This document shows positions 15,719 through 24,349 of a DNA stretch of 64,000 nucleotides, in pieces. Every line of letters begins with the position of its first letter. The stretch's first letter is position 1. This DNA comes from Streptomyces sp. NBC_01276 (GTDB lineage: Bacteria > Actinomycetota > Actinomycetes > Streptomycetales > Streptomycetaceae), in contig NZ_CP108442.1 of the NCBI RefSeq assembly GCF_041435355.1, positions 3,906,001-3,970,000 on the forward strand, read 5' to 3'. The translations under genes were made by a program, and so were the position numbers. Below the pieces are notes generated by a model. It saw only the letters and a program-made list of their open reading frames with translations, made no database searches and was not told the origin of the DNA.

Positions 15719-16989
15719 CCCCCCGAGGCCCAGGGCAGGTCGAGGACCTCCACGTCCTGCCCGGACCGCACGCCGTGCGGCGGTACGACGGCCAGCGCGT
15801 CGGCGCCGGCCACTCCGCGGAGCATCGCCGGGCCGTTGTAGTGCAGCGGTACGGCGTGCTCGTCGGTCAGCAGGACCGGCACCAGCCGGGTGTCGTACGG
15901 GTGGCCCTGCACGTCGCCCTCGACGGACACCGTGTACCGGGGCCGCTGGCGGCGCCCGGCGAGGGCCCGCAGCAGCGGCTCGGCGAGGGTCAGCAGCCCG
16001 GAGACAGCGGCCAGGGGGTTGCCGGGCAGCCCGACCACGTGGCGCCCGTCGGTCCGGTCGCCCAGGCGGGCCAGCAGCATCGGATGCCCCGGCCGCACGG
16101 CCACCCCGTCGACGAGCAGCTCGGCCCCGGCGCGCTCCAGGACGGGGTGCACGTGGTCGACGGGGCCCGAGGCGGTGCCGCCGGTGGTCACGACCAGGTC
16201 CGCGGTGGACCCGGTGACCGCGGCGAGCAAGGCCTCGGCCCCGTCCGGGTCGTCGCCGAGCCGGCGGGTGCCGACGACCTCGGCGCCGAGCCGGGTCAGC
16301 CACGGCCCGAGCATGGGGCTGAGGGCGTCCCGGATCAGGCCGTCGTGGGGAAGGCCCTCGGTGAGGAGCTCGTCGCCCAGCACCAGGACCTCGACCCGGG
16401 GGCGGGGCCGGGTGAGGAGTTCGTCGTACCCGGCGGCCGCGGCGAGGCCGAGGACGGCCGGGGTGACGAGGGAGCCCGCGGGCAGCAGCAGGTCGCCGGA
16501 GCGGCATTCCTGGCCGCGCGGACGGATGTCCTGTCCGGTGCTGACGGGCCGGGCCGGGTAGAGCTGGCTGCCGGACTCGCGGGCGTGCTCGCTGCGGATG
16601 ACGGCGCTGGTGTCCGTGGGGATCCGGGCGCCGGTGGCGATCCGTACGGCCTCGCCGTCGGCGAGGGGGGCGGGTGGCTCGGCCCCGGCCAGGACCCCCT
16701 CGCCGGGGCGGATGTTCCAGGGACCGGGTCCGGCGACGGCCCAGCCGTCCATGGCGGAGGTGTCGAAGGACGGCAGGTCGCCGAGGGCGTCGAGGGGTGC
16801 GGCCAGCACCTCGCCGTGCGCGTCCGCGAGGGCGACCCGGTGCGTGCGGGCCCGGACGAGCGTGCCGGCGCGGGCGGCGGTCTCCCGAGCCTGCTGCCAG
16901 GGCGCGGCGCGGTGGCCGCCGCCGTCGGGGGTGCGGCTGACCAGCGCAAGGGCCTCGTCCAGGGCGTTGTCGGCGTCGGTACGGGTCAT
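15706..16989 (-). CDS. moeA: Molybdopterin molybdotransferase MoeA
   Basis: A 427-residue MoeA, which inserts molybdate into adenylated molybdopterin. Signatures are DLPSFDTSAMDGWAVAG (active site), VRIATGARIPTDTSAVIRSE, the MoCF-binding stretch LVVTTGGTASGPVDHVHPVL and VVGLPGNPLAAVSGLLTLAE. Its ATG overlaps the stop of the MobA-like gene (ATGA), and its stop lies inside the start of the K+ channel gene. The three genes thus form a translationally coupled operon mobA-moeA-channel. Confidence 0.93.
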   Translation of the reverse strand: MTRTDADNALDEALALVSRTPDGGGHRAAPWQQARETAARAGTLVRARTHRVALADAHGEVLAAPLDALGDLPSFDTSAMDGWAVAGPGPWNIRPGEGVLAGAEPPAPLADGEAVRIATGARIPTDTSAVIRSEHARESGSQLYPARPVSTGQDIRPRGQECRSGDLLLPAGSLVTPAVLGLAAAAGYDELLTRPRPRVEVLVLGDELLTEGLPHDGLIRDALSPMLGPWLTRLGAEVVGTRRLGDDPDGAEALLAAVTGSTADLVVTTGGTASGPVDHVHPVLERAGAELLVDGVAVRPGHPMLLARLGDRTDGRHVVGLPGNPLAAVSGLLTLAEPLLRALAGRRQRPRYTVSVEGDVQGHPYDTRLVPVLLTDEHAVPLHYNGPAMLRGVAGADALAVVPPHGVRSGQDVEVLDLPWASGGCFT

Positions 16990-17861
16990 CCGGAGCCGTT
17001 CTCCTCGGGGTGTGGGGGCTGGGCCTCGGCGGCCCAGCGCAGGGCCAGTTCGGCGGCCTTGCGGGAGGCTTCGGCCACGGCCTGGGCGGGGTCGGCGCCC
17101 GCGGCCTCCGCGCGCGCGGCCGCGTAGCCGACCAGGAAGGTCGTCAGCGGGGCGGCGGGCCGGGCGACGCCGTGGGCGGCGTCACGGGCGACGTCGAGCA
17201 GGGTGGTGATGTCGACGTCGACGTCGATGCCGAGTTCGTTCTTGGCGGCGGTGATCCATTGCTCCAGCACGCTTCCATGCTCCCTGATCCGGGCACGGGC
17301 CGCCGCCAGGTCTTCCCAGGTGTCGCAGTCGAAGGAGGCGAGGGGCTCGGCCGAGGTGACCGTGGCCAGCCGCAGTTCGGCGGTGAGCGCGCGCAGCGGG
17401 AGTCCGCCGAGGTGGCCGTGCTCGGCGGCGAGCAGAGCCGCCCCGCGGCGCAGCGGTTCGGCCCGGTACGCGGCGACCAGGGGCTGGTCGCGGCCCTCGG
17501 GGTCCCTCAGCAGGGCCCCGTCGCCGGGGCCGGCGGACGCGGCGGCGAGCAGGGCCCGGACGGTGTCCCGGTCGAGGAAGGGCAGGTCGGCGGAGAGTAC
17601 GAGGACCAGCTCGGCGGTGGTGGCCCGCAGCCCGGCGTCCAGCGCGGCCACGGGGCCGCCGCCGGGCGGGTCCTCCAGGGCCCAGCGGACGGGGCGGGCG
17701 GTGGGCCTGCGCGTGCCGACCACGACGGTGGCGGTGGCGTCCGCGCAGGCGGCCAGGACGCGGTCGAGGAGGGAACGGCCGCCGACGGGGAGGGCGGGCT
17801 TGTCGGCCCCGCCGAGCCGCCGGGCGGCGCCGCCGGCCAGGACGATGGCGTCGTAGGTCAT
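16986..17861 (-). CDS. mobA: MobA-like NTP transferase fused to a DUF6457 domain
   Basis: A 291-residue protein. Residues 1-190 are a MobA-type nucleotidyltransferase (YDAIVLAGGAARRLGGADKP, ELVLVLSADLPFLDRDTVRA, FDCDTWEDLAAARARI), expected to attach GMP to molybdopterin. Residues about 195-270 (LEQWITAAKNELGIDVDVDI then LLDVARDAAHGVARPAAPLT) match the small DUF6457 helical domain often encoded as a separate protein. The fusion, plus overlap with moeA, supports a role in molybdenum-cofactor maturation. Confidence 0.88.
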   Translation of the reverse strand: MTYDAIVLAGGAARRLGGADKPALPVGGRSLLDRVLAACADATATVVVGTRRPTARPVRWALEDPPGGGPVAALDAGLRATTAELVLVLSADLPFLDRDTVRALLAAASAGPGDGALLRDPEGRDQPLVAAYRAEPLRRGAALLAAEHGHLGGLPLRALTAELRLATVTSAEPLASFDCDTWEDLAAARARIREHGSVLEQWITAAKNELGIDVDVDITTLLDVARDAAHGVARPAAPLTTFLVGYAAARAEAAGADPAQAVAEASRKAAELALRWAAEAQPPHPEENGSG

Positions 17862-18538
17862 GCCCCGAGTATGCGGCGGGCCGGGCGGGAGCGAAGGGGG
17901 GCCCTTACGCGCGATTTACGCGGAGCCGGGGCATGCCGGGTTCCGGGGCGTGCCGGGTTCCGGGAGCCGGGCGCCCGGTGCGGGACGCCACGGCACGGAC
18001 CCGCTCCCTCGCGCCGTCCGGGCCGGGTGGCCCTCGGTGCCGGCCGGGGGCCGGACACTGCGGGGGCCGTTCCCGCACCTTCGTGCCGGCCGGGCCGGAC
18101 ACCGCGCGGGCCGTTCCCGCACTGTGCCGCGCGGCGCCGCCCCAGTGGCCCGGCGGGTACGAAGTGGGCCGGTCCGTGGCCTTCTTGGCGTGCCGGGAGC
18201 GGCCGGGCGGCGCAGTGTGGTGAGGTCATCGGGACGGCCCGGGGGCGGGTTCGGCTGTCCGGCACGGCCCGTGGCGGGTGGCGGCGGCCGTCACCCGCTG
18301 CGGCCCGGAGCCCTGACGGGCGGTCATCACGCTGACGACGGGCGCGCGGTGCGCCCCCGTCGTCCGGGGCGGGGCCACTGCCGGTCAGGCCCGGTACGGC
18401 TGCCGCCGCCCGGTGGCGACCCCCGGCGCCGGAAGGGGCTCCCGCGTACACGACGTACGCGGGAGCCCCTCCGGACCGCGGTGTTTCCCCCCGGCCCCGG
18501 CGACCGCACGGCACGGCTGCCCGGGGTCCGGCGGGTGC
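17862..18538. other. 677-bp intergenic region, repeats and hairpins only
   Basis: Several reading frames are open in this very GC-rich tract, but none shows codon bias or a ribosome-binding site, so I call no gene. An imperfect direct repeat of about 40 bp (units near 18037-18078 and 18083-18122, each ending GGGCCGTTCCCGCAC) is visible. A 9-bp-stem hairpin lies at 18334-18364 and the strong terminator of the bpa gene at 18435-18469. The left end must hold the promoter of mobA-moeA-channel. Confidence 0.55.
18435..18469. terminator. Hairpin terminator downstream of bpa
   Basis: A 15-bp perfect stem (18435-18449 with 18455-18469) with a 5-base loop ACGAC lies 69 bp past the stop of the proteasome activator gene, in the correct orientation for its transcript. 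Confidence 0.82.
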
Positions 18539-19081
18539 CTACAGGTACGGGCCCGAGCGGATCGCGCCGTGGGGGCCGCCGTCCTCGTCATCGTCGTGCG
18601 AGGCACCCGCCGGCAGGGCGCGGCGCATCTGCTCCAGCTGGGCCCGCGCCGCCATCTGCTGCGCGAACAGGGCCGTCTGGATCCCGTGGAAGAGTCCTTC
18701 CAGCCAGCCCACCAACTGCGCCTGGGCGATCCGCAGTTCCGCCTCGGACGGGATCGCCTCCTCCGTGAAGGGGAGGGACAGGCGCTCCAGTTCCTCGACG
18801 AGCTCCGGGGCGAGGCCGTCCTCGAGTTCCTTCACCGAGGCGGCGTGGATGTCCTTGAGCCGGACCCGGCTCGCCTCGTCGAGGGGTGCGGCGCGCACCT
18901 CTTCCAGGAGTTGTTTGATCATGCTGCCGATCCGCATGACCTTGGCAGGCTGTTCGACCATCTCCGTCACCGGGACCTCGCGCGACTCGTCATCGGCGCC
19001 GCCGACCGCCGTCCCGTCCTGTCCCACGATCAGGACGTGCGGGGGACTGTCCTGCGACCGTTCACTCCTCGGCATCTCCAT
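18539..19081 (-). CDS. bpa: Bacterial proteasome activator Bpa (DUF2587 family)
   Basis: A 180-residue homologue of mycobacterial Bpa/PafE, the ATP-independent ring that opens the 20S proteasome gate. The conserved core is SREVPVTEMVEQPAKVMRIG, SMIKQLLEEVRAAPLDEASR and QLVGWLEGLFHGIQTALFAQ, all four-helix-bundle sequence. The extreme C-terminus is GPYL, equivalent to the GQYL gate-opening motif. The ATG at 19081 is used; an in-frame GTG at 19099 would add six residues. The proteasome subunit genes are not in the window. Confidence 0.93.
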   Translation of the reverse strand: MEMPRSERSQDSPPHVLIVGQDGTAVGGADDESREVPVTEMVEQPAKVMRIGSMIKQLLEEVRAAPLDEASRVRLKDIHAASVKELEDGLAPELVEELERLSLPFTEEAIPSEAELRIAQAQLVGWLEGLFHGIQTALFAQQMAARAQLEQMRRALPAGASHDDDEDGGPHGAIRSGPYL

Positions 19082-19120
19082 GCCGTCATTCTCTCGCACA
19101 CCGTCTTACTCACACGGTGT

Positions 19121-19156
19121 GCCCCCGTACGGGCGTGATCCACCCTGTACGGGGGC
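19121..19156. terminator. Hairpin downstream of the ABC permease gene
   Basis: Complementary arms GCCCCCGTAC (19121-19130) and GTACGGGGGC (19147-19156) follow the permease stop. A second dyad (GCACACCGT at 19096-19104 with ACGGTGTGC at 19114-19122) overlaps it and lies in the bpa leader, so the two structures could compete. Termination here is inferred. Confidence 0.55.
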
Positions 19157-19163
19157 CGCAACC

Positions 19164-22028
19164 TCAGCCCGCCGCCCGGCGGGCCAGCGTGCCGTTCGAA
19201 CGGGTGACCAGGGCCGCCAGGAGGGCCGCGCCGAGCGGGACCAGGACCAGGAGTCCGGCGATGGTGTCCCAGGGCACCGAGATCGGCACGTAGATCTCGG
19301 CGTCGCGCGCCGTGGCGAAGCCCAGCTCCAGGCCGTGCTCGACCAGGCGCCGCTGCTCGTTCTCCTGGGTGAGCCGGAGCCCGACGGCCGGCAGGATGCC
19401 CGCCGCGGCGCCGAGCACCACGCCCATCAGGGCGACCACCCCGCACTGGAAGCCGCTGAGCGTGCGCCGTACCCGCGGGGCCGCGCCGACCGCGGCCAGC
19501 GTCTTCAGGTCGGCCTCGGAGTCCGCCTGGGCCAGGCCGGTCGCGATGCCGGCCGCGCCGATGGTGACCAGGCCCGCGAAGACGCTGAGCGCGAGGACGC
19601 CCACCGTGCTCTGCCCCTGGTAACCCGACTCGATCTTGACCCGGGCGTCGGCGCCCAGCCGGTCGATGTCCCCGTCGAGCCGTTGCCGCTGCTCGCTGCC
19701 GGCCTTCCCGTCGAGGCGGAAGTACGAGCCGACGGGGGCGGTGGCGATGCCGGCCGCCTTGGCGGCGGCGGGCGGGACCACCAGGTGCACGCCCCAGGCG
19801 TTCGTCCCGGCCGGGGCCGTGTGGACCGTGAGCCGCTTGTCCTCACCGGGAGGATCGGCGCGCTTTTCGAGGGCCGCGTCGGCCGCCGCCGGATCGGTGA
19901 CGATCCGCAGGGTGACCTTGCCGTCCTTGACGATGCGCGGGTCGAAGGCCACGGCCCGGCCCTCCTTCAGGGCCGCCACGGAGCCGGGGTCGGTGACCGC
20001 CAGGACGGACATCAGCTTCTCGTCGGCGACGACGGTCTCCGAGACGGCGATGAAGTCCCGTACCGCGCAGCGCGGGTCGTCCTGCCGCAGCCGCTTGACC
20101 TCCGCCGGGGGGAAGGAGGCGGGCCCGTGTTCGGCCTCGCTGAGCGGGCAGCGCTGCTCCTTCGGGGTGATGACCTCGACCCGTCCGCAGCCCGGCTCCG
20201 AGGAGCCCTGGGAGCAGCCCGGGTTCCCGGCGACGAGCCGGTCCGCGTCGGCCCGTACGGCCAGCGGCAGGTCCTTCGCGAGGGTGTCGCGCAGGGCCGG
20301 TACGTCCTTGTGGCCGCGGTTGTCGCTGGCCATCAGGTAGCCGGAGCCGGTGGGGAGCTCGGCGGTGTACTCGTGGCGGGCCTGGACGTCCTTGCTGTGC
20401 TGGTACGTGGAGACGGCCACGGTTCCGGCGACGGCGGCCAGGACGGCGGCCACGGCGGGTGCCGTACGCCCCCGGTTGCGGACGGAGTCGCGCAGGGCGA
20501 GCCGGGGCGACAGCGGCAGCAGCCGGCCGAGCCGCCCGAAGAGCCCGACCAGCACCGGGGTGAGGGCGACGACGCCCAGTTCGGCGAGGGCGCTGCCGCC
20601 CGAGACGAAGGTGGGGCTGATCCGGTACTCGGCCCCGTAGAGGGCGATCGTGACGCCGCCGGCGATGGCGAGCAGGCCGATGACGGGCAGTACCCGGCCG
20701 GCCCGGCGGACGCCGCGGCGGCCGGTGAGGGAGGCCAGGACGGTCTGCCGGGAGGCGGTGACGGCGGGGGCGATCGCGGCGAGCAGGCCGGTCAGCACGG
20801 CGAGCCCGGCGATGCCGAGGATCTCCAGCGGGCGGACGGAGAAGCCGCCGAAGCGGCTGCCGATCTGCTCCTCCAGGACGGGCCGCAGCCCGAGGGTGAG
20901 GGCCGTTCCGATCGCGGTGCCGACGAGGGCGGCGGCGGCTCCGATCACCAGGCCGCCGGAGAGGACCACGGCGCGGATGTGCCGCCTGTCGCCGCCGTTG
21001 GCGCCGACCAGGCCGAGCTGGCGGCGCGAGCGCCGGGCGCCGACCGCGAAGGCGGGTCCGGCGAGCAGGCAGACCTCCAGCATGGTCAGACCCACGACGG
21101 TGGCCAGGACGGCCTGCTCGGTGACCTTGCCGCCGTCGTTGTTCTCGGCGTAGCGCTCCTTGGGCTCCTGCTTGAACAGGGGCACCTCGGCGTCGGCGGG
21201 CGGGCGCCGGGTCACGGCGCGGGAGTCCACCAGGGCGCCCTTGGCGTTGGCCGCCATGACGGTGTTCCACGTGAAACCTTCGCCACCCGTCGAGACCAGG
21301 TAGGAGGTGCTGGTGTGGAGCCCGCTTCCCGCGTCGGCCCGCAGGGCCCGGTCCAGCGGGGCGAACAGGGTCCCGGGGAGGGCCAGGAGCTCGGGGGTGC
21401 GCAGGCTGGACGGGAGCTCGTAGGCGCCGACGATGCGGTAGGAGGAGGGGGAGCCGCGCGGGGTGGCCGCGGAGCCGACGTGCAGCCCGGACTCCTTGAG
21501 GAAGGTGTTGGTGGCGATGACCTCGCCGGGGCCCTGCGGCAGCCGGCCGCGGTCGAGCGTGATCAGGCCGCGGGTCAGCGGGCTGTGGACGTCCAGTTCG
21601 CGCAGTTCGGTCATGAGCAGTCCGTGGGCGCTGTGCACCTTGATGTTGCTCTTGCCGTCCTCGGCGACCTGGGCGCCGGCCGGGATCGCGTCCTTCAGCG
21701 AGGACGGCTTCTTCTCCGGGGCGGGCCGGTACTTCTCGTAGCCGCCGACGGGGGCGTAGCGCCGGCCGTCGGGGTGCTGGAGGATCGGGCCGTCGAGGCC
21801 GGTCTCGGAGAACCGGGCGTCGGCGGCGCCGATCTGACGGGCCAGCTGCTGCTCGGTGGTCAGCTCGGAGCTGCGCAGGGTGAGGTCGGCGGCGCTCACT
21901 CCGACGATCGGCAGGGCGATCATCGACAGGACCAGGACGCTGCGGCCCTTGGCGCGCCAGGCGTCGCGGCGGGCGATGCGCAGGGCCGCGGCCCAGGGGT
22001 GGTACCAGGAGCCGAACAGTGAGCTCAC
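19164..22028 (-). CDS. FtsX-family ABC transporter permease
   Basis: A 954-residue permease of the MacB/FtsX type: an N-terminal TM helix (SVLVLSMIALPIVGVSAADL), a large extracytoplasmic domain, two clusters of three TM helices each preceding a FtsX domain (VLATVVGLTMLEVCLLAGPA, and LSVFAGLVTIGAAGIATGLA near the C-terminus). Four Cys in the second external domain (GNPGCSQGSSEPGCGRVEV, EQRCPLSEAEHG and DDPRCAVRDF) could form disulphides. The GTG start overlaps the ATPase stop (GTGA). A near-parS site lies inside the coding region (21264-21277). Confidence 0.9.
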   Translation of the reverse strand: MSSLFGSWYHPWAAALRIARRDAWRAKGRSVLVLSMIALPIVGVSAADLTLRSSELTTEQQLARQIGAADARFSETGLDGPILQHPDGRRYAPVGGYEKYRPAPEKKPSSLKDAIPAGAQVAEDGKSNIKVHSAHGLLMTELRELDVHSPLTRGLITLDRGRLPQGPGEVIATNTFLKESGLHVGSAATPRGSPSSYRIVGAYELPSSLRTPELLALPGTLFAPLDRALRADAGSGLHTSTSYLVSTGGEGFTWNTVMAANAKGALVDSRAVTRRPPADAEVPLFKQEPKERYAENNDGGKVTEQAVLATVVGLTMLEVCLLAGPAFAVGARRSRRQLGLVGANGGDRRHIRAVVLSGGLVIGAAAALVGTAIGTALTLGLRPVLEEQIGSRFGGFSVRPLEILGIAGLAVLTGLLAAIAPAVTASRQTVLASLTGRRGVRRAGRVLPVIGLLAIAGGVTIALYGAEYRISPTFVSGGSALAELGVVALTPVLVGLFGRLGRLLPLSPRLALRDSVRNRGRTAPAVAAVLAAVAGTVAVSTYQHSKDVQARHEYTAELPTGSGYLMASDNRGHKDVPALRDTLAKDLPLAVRADADRLVAGNPGCSQGSSEPGCGRVEVITPKEQRCPLSEAEHGPASFPPAEVKRLRQDDPRCAVRDFIAVSETVVADEKLMSVLAVTDPGSVAALKEGRAVAFDPRIVKDGKVTLRIVTDPAAADAALEKRADPPGEDKRLTVHTAPAGTNAWGVHLVVPPAAAKAAGIATAPVGSYFRLDGKAGSEQRQRLDGDIDRLGADARVKIESGYQGQSTVGVLALSVFAGLVTIGAAGIATGLAQADSEADLKTLAAVGAAPRVRRTLSGFQCGVVALMGVVLGAAAGILPAVGLRLTQENEQRRLVEHGLELGFATARDAEIYVPISVPWDTIAGLLVLVPLGAALLAALVTRSNGTLARRAAG
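21264..21277. promoter_or_regulatory. Near-consensus parS site (one mismatch)
   Basis: GTTCCACGTGAAAC differs from the parS palindrome GTTTCACGTGAAAC at one position. It is inside the ABC permease coding region, 5.5 kb from the perfect site at 15703. Single-mismatch parS copies are known to bind ParB in Streptomyces, so this is a plausible secondary site. Confidence 0.65.
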
Positions 22029-22816
22029 AGGCCGGCCGCCCGCCCGGAGAGCAGCGAGTCGGCCCGGCTGCGCAGGGTTTCGTCGACGACGCTGCCGTCG
22101 CGCAGGAAGACGACCCGGTCGGCCCAGGCGGCGAAGCGGGGTTCGTGGGTGACGAGGATCCCGGCCGCGCCCGCGTCGCAGCGGGAGCGCAGCAGCGCGA
22201 GGACGGATTCGCCGGTCTCGGAGTCGAGGGCGCCGGTGGGTTCGTCGGCGAGGACCAGGCGGCGGTCGCCGACCAGGGCGCGGGCGAGGGCGACGCGCTG
22301 CTGCTGGCCGCCGGACATCTCGTCGGGGAAGCGTTCGGCGAGGGAGCGCAGGCCGATCTCGTCCAGGGCGGTGAGGGCGGCGGCGCGGGCCCGGCGGGCG
22401 GAGGTGCCGTCGAGTTCGAGGGGCAGGGCCACGTTCTCGGCTGCGGTGAGGGCCGGGATGAGGTTGTAGTCCTGGAAGACGTAGCCGATGCTGCGGCGGC
22501 GCAGGGCGGCGAGCTGCCGGCGTCCGGCGGTGGTGATGTCCACGCCTTCGACGATGACGTGGCCGCTCGTGGGGGTGTCGAGCCCGCCCGCGAGGGTGAG
22601 CAGGGTCGACTTGCCGGAGCCGGAAGGGCCCATGACGGCGACGAGTTCTCCGGCGTGGACGCTCAGGTCGATGCCGCGCAGGGCGTGCACCTCGGTGGCG
22701 CCGCTGCCGTGGGTGCGGACGAGCCGGTCGAGCTGGAGTACGGGCTGGGACGCGGACCGGGGCACGGTGTGGCCCCCGGTCTTGGGTATGGCCCGGGAAC
22801 GGTGCTGGTTGGGCAT
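22025..22816 (-). CDS. ABC transporter ATP-binding protein
   Basis: A 263-residue MacB/LolD-type ATPase. Walker A is VMGPSGSGKSTLLTLAGG, the Q-loop VFQDYNLIPALTAAENVALP, the signature DEMSGGQQQRVALARALVGD and Walker B RLVLADEPTGALDSETGE, with H-loop VTHEPRF. The ATG at 22816 follows a G-rich leader. It is co-translated with the FtsX permease downstream and probably controlled by the PadR gene upstream. This module type usually exports antimicrobial peptides or lipids rather than importing substrates. Confidence 0.93.
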   Translation of the reverse strand: MPNQHRSRAIPKTGGHTVPRSASQPVLQLDRLVRTHGSGATEVHALRGIDLSVHAGELVAVMGPSGSGKSTLLTLAGGLDTPTSGHVIVEGVDITTAGRRQLAALRRRSIGYVFQDYNLIPALTAAENVALPLELDGTSARRARAAALTALDEIGLRSLAERFPDEMSGGQQQRVALARALVGDRRLVLADEPTGALDSETGESVLALLRSRCDAGAAGILVTHEPRFAAWADRVVFLRDGSVVDETLRSRADSLLSGRAAGL

Positions 22817-22841
22817 GAGGGATCCCCCCTGGAAGGGTGCT

Positions 22842-23498
22842 TCAGCCGCGCCGCGTACGGGCGCTGCGGGGCGGGACGGCGGTGGCGTCTGCGGCGGGGC
22901 CGGTGGTCCGGGGTGCGTCCGGGGCGGCCGGCGGCGCGGGCTCGGCGGCGGCGCGGGCGGCCAGCCGGACCAGCCGGGACTCGGAGTGGTCGAGCCAGCG
23001 GGCCTCGGCCTCGGTCTGGAAGATGAGCTGTTCCAGGACCAGGAGCCAGGCCAGGTCGTCGCGTTCGTCGGAGCGGCCGCTCTCGATGGCGGTGACGGCC
23101 TGGGCCTTGAGCCGGGTGTAGTCCTGCATCGCCTTGATGGTGGCGTGCCGTTGGGACTGGATGACGGCGCGGATGTCCACGCCGGGGGCGCCCACGGCCA
23201 TGGCGAGCTTGATGGAGAGCTCGTCGCGGGGCGGGTTGGTGCGGTCGACCGGGCGTTCGTACCACTCGCGGAGTTCGGCGCGGCCGGTGTCTGTGATGGC
23301 GTAGAGGGTGTGCCCGGCGGTGTCCTCGCCGCCGGGCGCGACGAGCCCGTCCCGCTCCAGGCGGCCGAGGGTCGTGTACACCTGCCCGACGTTGAGCGGC
23401 CAGGTGGAGCCGGTGCGGGATTCGAATTCGGAACGCAGCTGGGACCCGTAGCGGGGGCCCCGTTCCAGTAGGGCGAGAAGCCCGTGACGGATCGACAT
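22842..23498 (-). CDS. PadR family transcriptional regulator
   Basis: A 218-residue PadR regulator. The winged-helix core is MSIRHGLLALLERGPRYGSQ then STWPLNVGQVYTTLGRLERD, followed by an extended helical dimerisation domain (residues about 95-185) and a disordered Pro/Ala/Arg tail. The ATG at 23498 is directly adjoined by two copies of an operator-like sequence. The ABC ATPase starts 25 bp downstream, so regulator and transporter form one operon that this protein probably represses. Confidence 0.9.
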   Translation of the reverse strand: MSIRHGLLALLERGPRYGSQLRSEFESRTGSTWPLNVGQVYTTLGRLERDGLVAPGGEDTAGHTLYAITDTGRAELREWYERPVDRTNPPRDELSIKLAMAVGAPGVDIRAVIQSQRHATIKAMQDYTRLKAQAVTAIESGRSDERDDLAWLLVLEQLIFQTEAEARWLDHSESRLVRLAARAAAEPAPPAAPDAPRTTGPAADATAVPPRSARTRRG

Positions 23499-23537
23499 AC
23501 TGAGTATGTATACCTTGGCATACCCAGTATGTATACC
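23497..23537. promoter_or_regulatory. Double PadR operator (18-bp direct repeats)
   Basis: ATACTGAGTATGTATACC (23497-23514) and ATACCCAGTATGTATACC (23520-23537) are direct repeats 23 bp apart, differing at two bases. Each contains ATAC...GTAT symmetry of the kind PadR proteins recognise. They overlap the padR start and its promoter, which fits autorepression. Confidence 0.78.
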
Positions 23538-23606
23538 CGGTATGGCCCGCGTGGCGCGGTGCGCGGGCCCGCCGTGGCGGGGCCGGTGCTCCGGCCGTGC
23601 CCCCGG

Positions 23607-24164
23607 CTAGCGCCCCTGGCGCAGCCGCGCGCCCATGTACCCGAGGCCCAGTCCCATCAGGGCCAGTCCGGTGCCGAGTGGCAGCATGTGCGCGGCCAGG
23701 TCGGCGGCCCGTCCGTTGGGTTCCGCGCCGACCGCGGTGACCGCGGAGGGGTCGGGGTGGCTCGGGGCGGGGCTGCGGGCGGAGTTCCGGGAGGGGCTCC
23801 GGGCGGGGTTCGGGGTGGCGCCCGGGGGCGTGTGCGCGGACGCGGCCGGATCCGGGTTCTGGGGCCGCGGGCGGGCCGGGTGCACCGCGTGGGGGGCCGC
23901 GGCGAACTCGGCGGCGGGGGGTTCCTCGGCGGGCCTCCCGGGGTGTTCCCGGCCGACGCCGGCCGCGCTGCCGGCGAGCTCCTCGTAGGCCTCTTCCGGT
24001 ACTTCGGCAACCGGGACGGCCGCCTTCGCCCCGGCCGTCGTCGCGGCGAGGGCCGCGGGGGCTCGGGCGGGGGGCGGCGCTCCCGCGGGCGCGGCGGCCA
24101 GCAGCGCGGCCCCGGCCAGCAGGGCCCCGGCGGTCCAGCGCGGCGCGCGCGGGCGTCGAGTCAC
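23607..24164 (-). CDS. Exported Pro/Ala-rich protein with C-terminal membrane anchor
   Basis: A 185-residue protein starting from GTG at 24164. It has a basic N-terminus and hydrophobic signal (TAGALLAGAALLAAAPAGAP), a long low-complexity Pro/Ala/Glu region that looks extended or wall-spanning, and a C-terminal hydrophobic helix (MLPLGTGLALMGLGLGYMGA) ending in the basic RLRQGR. No LPXTG sorting signal is present. Neighbour of the PadR operon but transcribed separately. No recognisable domain. Confidence 0.65.
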   Translation of the reverse strand: MTRRPRAPRWTAGALLAGAALLAAAPAGAPPPARAPAALAATTAGAKAAVPVAEVPEEAYEELAGSAAGVGREHPGRPAEEPPAAEFAAAPHAVHPARPRPQNPDPAASAHTPPGATPNPARSPSRNSARSPAPSHPDPSAVTAVGAEPNGRAADLAAHMLPLGTGLALMGLGLGYMGARLRQGR

Positions 24165-24220
24165 GGGGAGCCCCTCCCCTTCCGTGCGGCCGGGACGCGG
24201 GGACGCCGGGGCGGCGGGAC

Positions 24221-24248
24221 CGAGGCGTCGGAATCGAGGCGTCGGAAT
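24221..24248. repeat. 14-bp tandem duplication
   Basis: CGAGGCGTCGGAAT occurs twice with no gap in the leader of the exported-protein gene, just upstream of an AT-richer segment with a TTTGC/GCAAA dyad (24261-24278) that may be its promoter. Confidence 0.85.
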
Positions 24249-24349
24249 GACGTCCTCAGATTTGCATAATGGGGCAAAACCGGCATCCCGGGCCGTCCGT
24301 GAGGGTGGCCCGGGGCGGAGCCCAGTCCTTCGGGTGCCTCGGCGACGGC

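Noticed and set aside
14618..16507. 629-codon version of the K+ channel gene
   Set aside because: The extra N-terminus is antisense-like sequence inside moeA in another frame; the channel begins at 15718.
17860..18768. 302-codon frame across the 17.9-18.5 kb gap
   Set aside because: Arg/Gly/Pro-rich without codon bias, and it runs antisense into bpa.
18765..22022. 1085-codon frame opposite the ABC permease
   Set aside because: Same reasons: Gly/Ala/Val/Asp-rich shadow of a clear FtsX permease.
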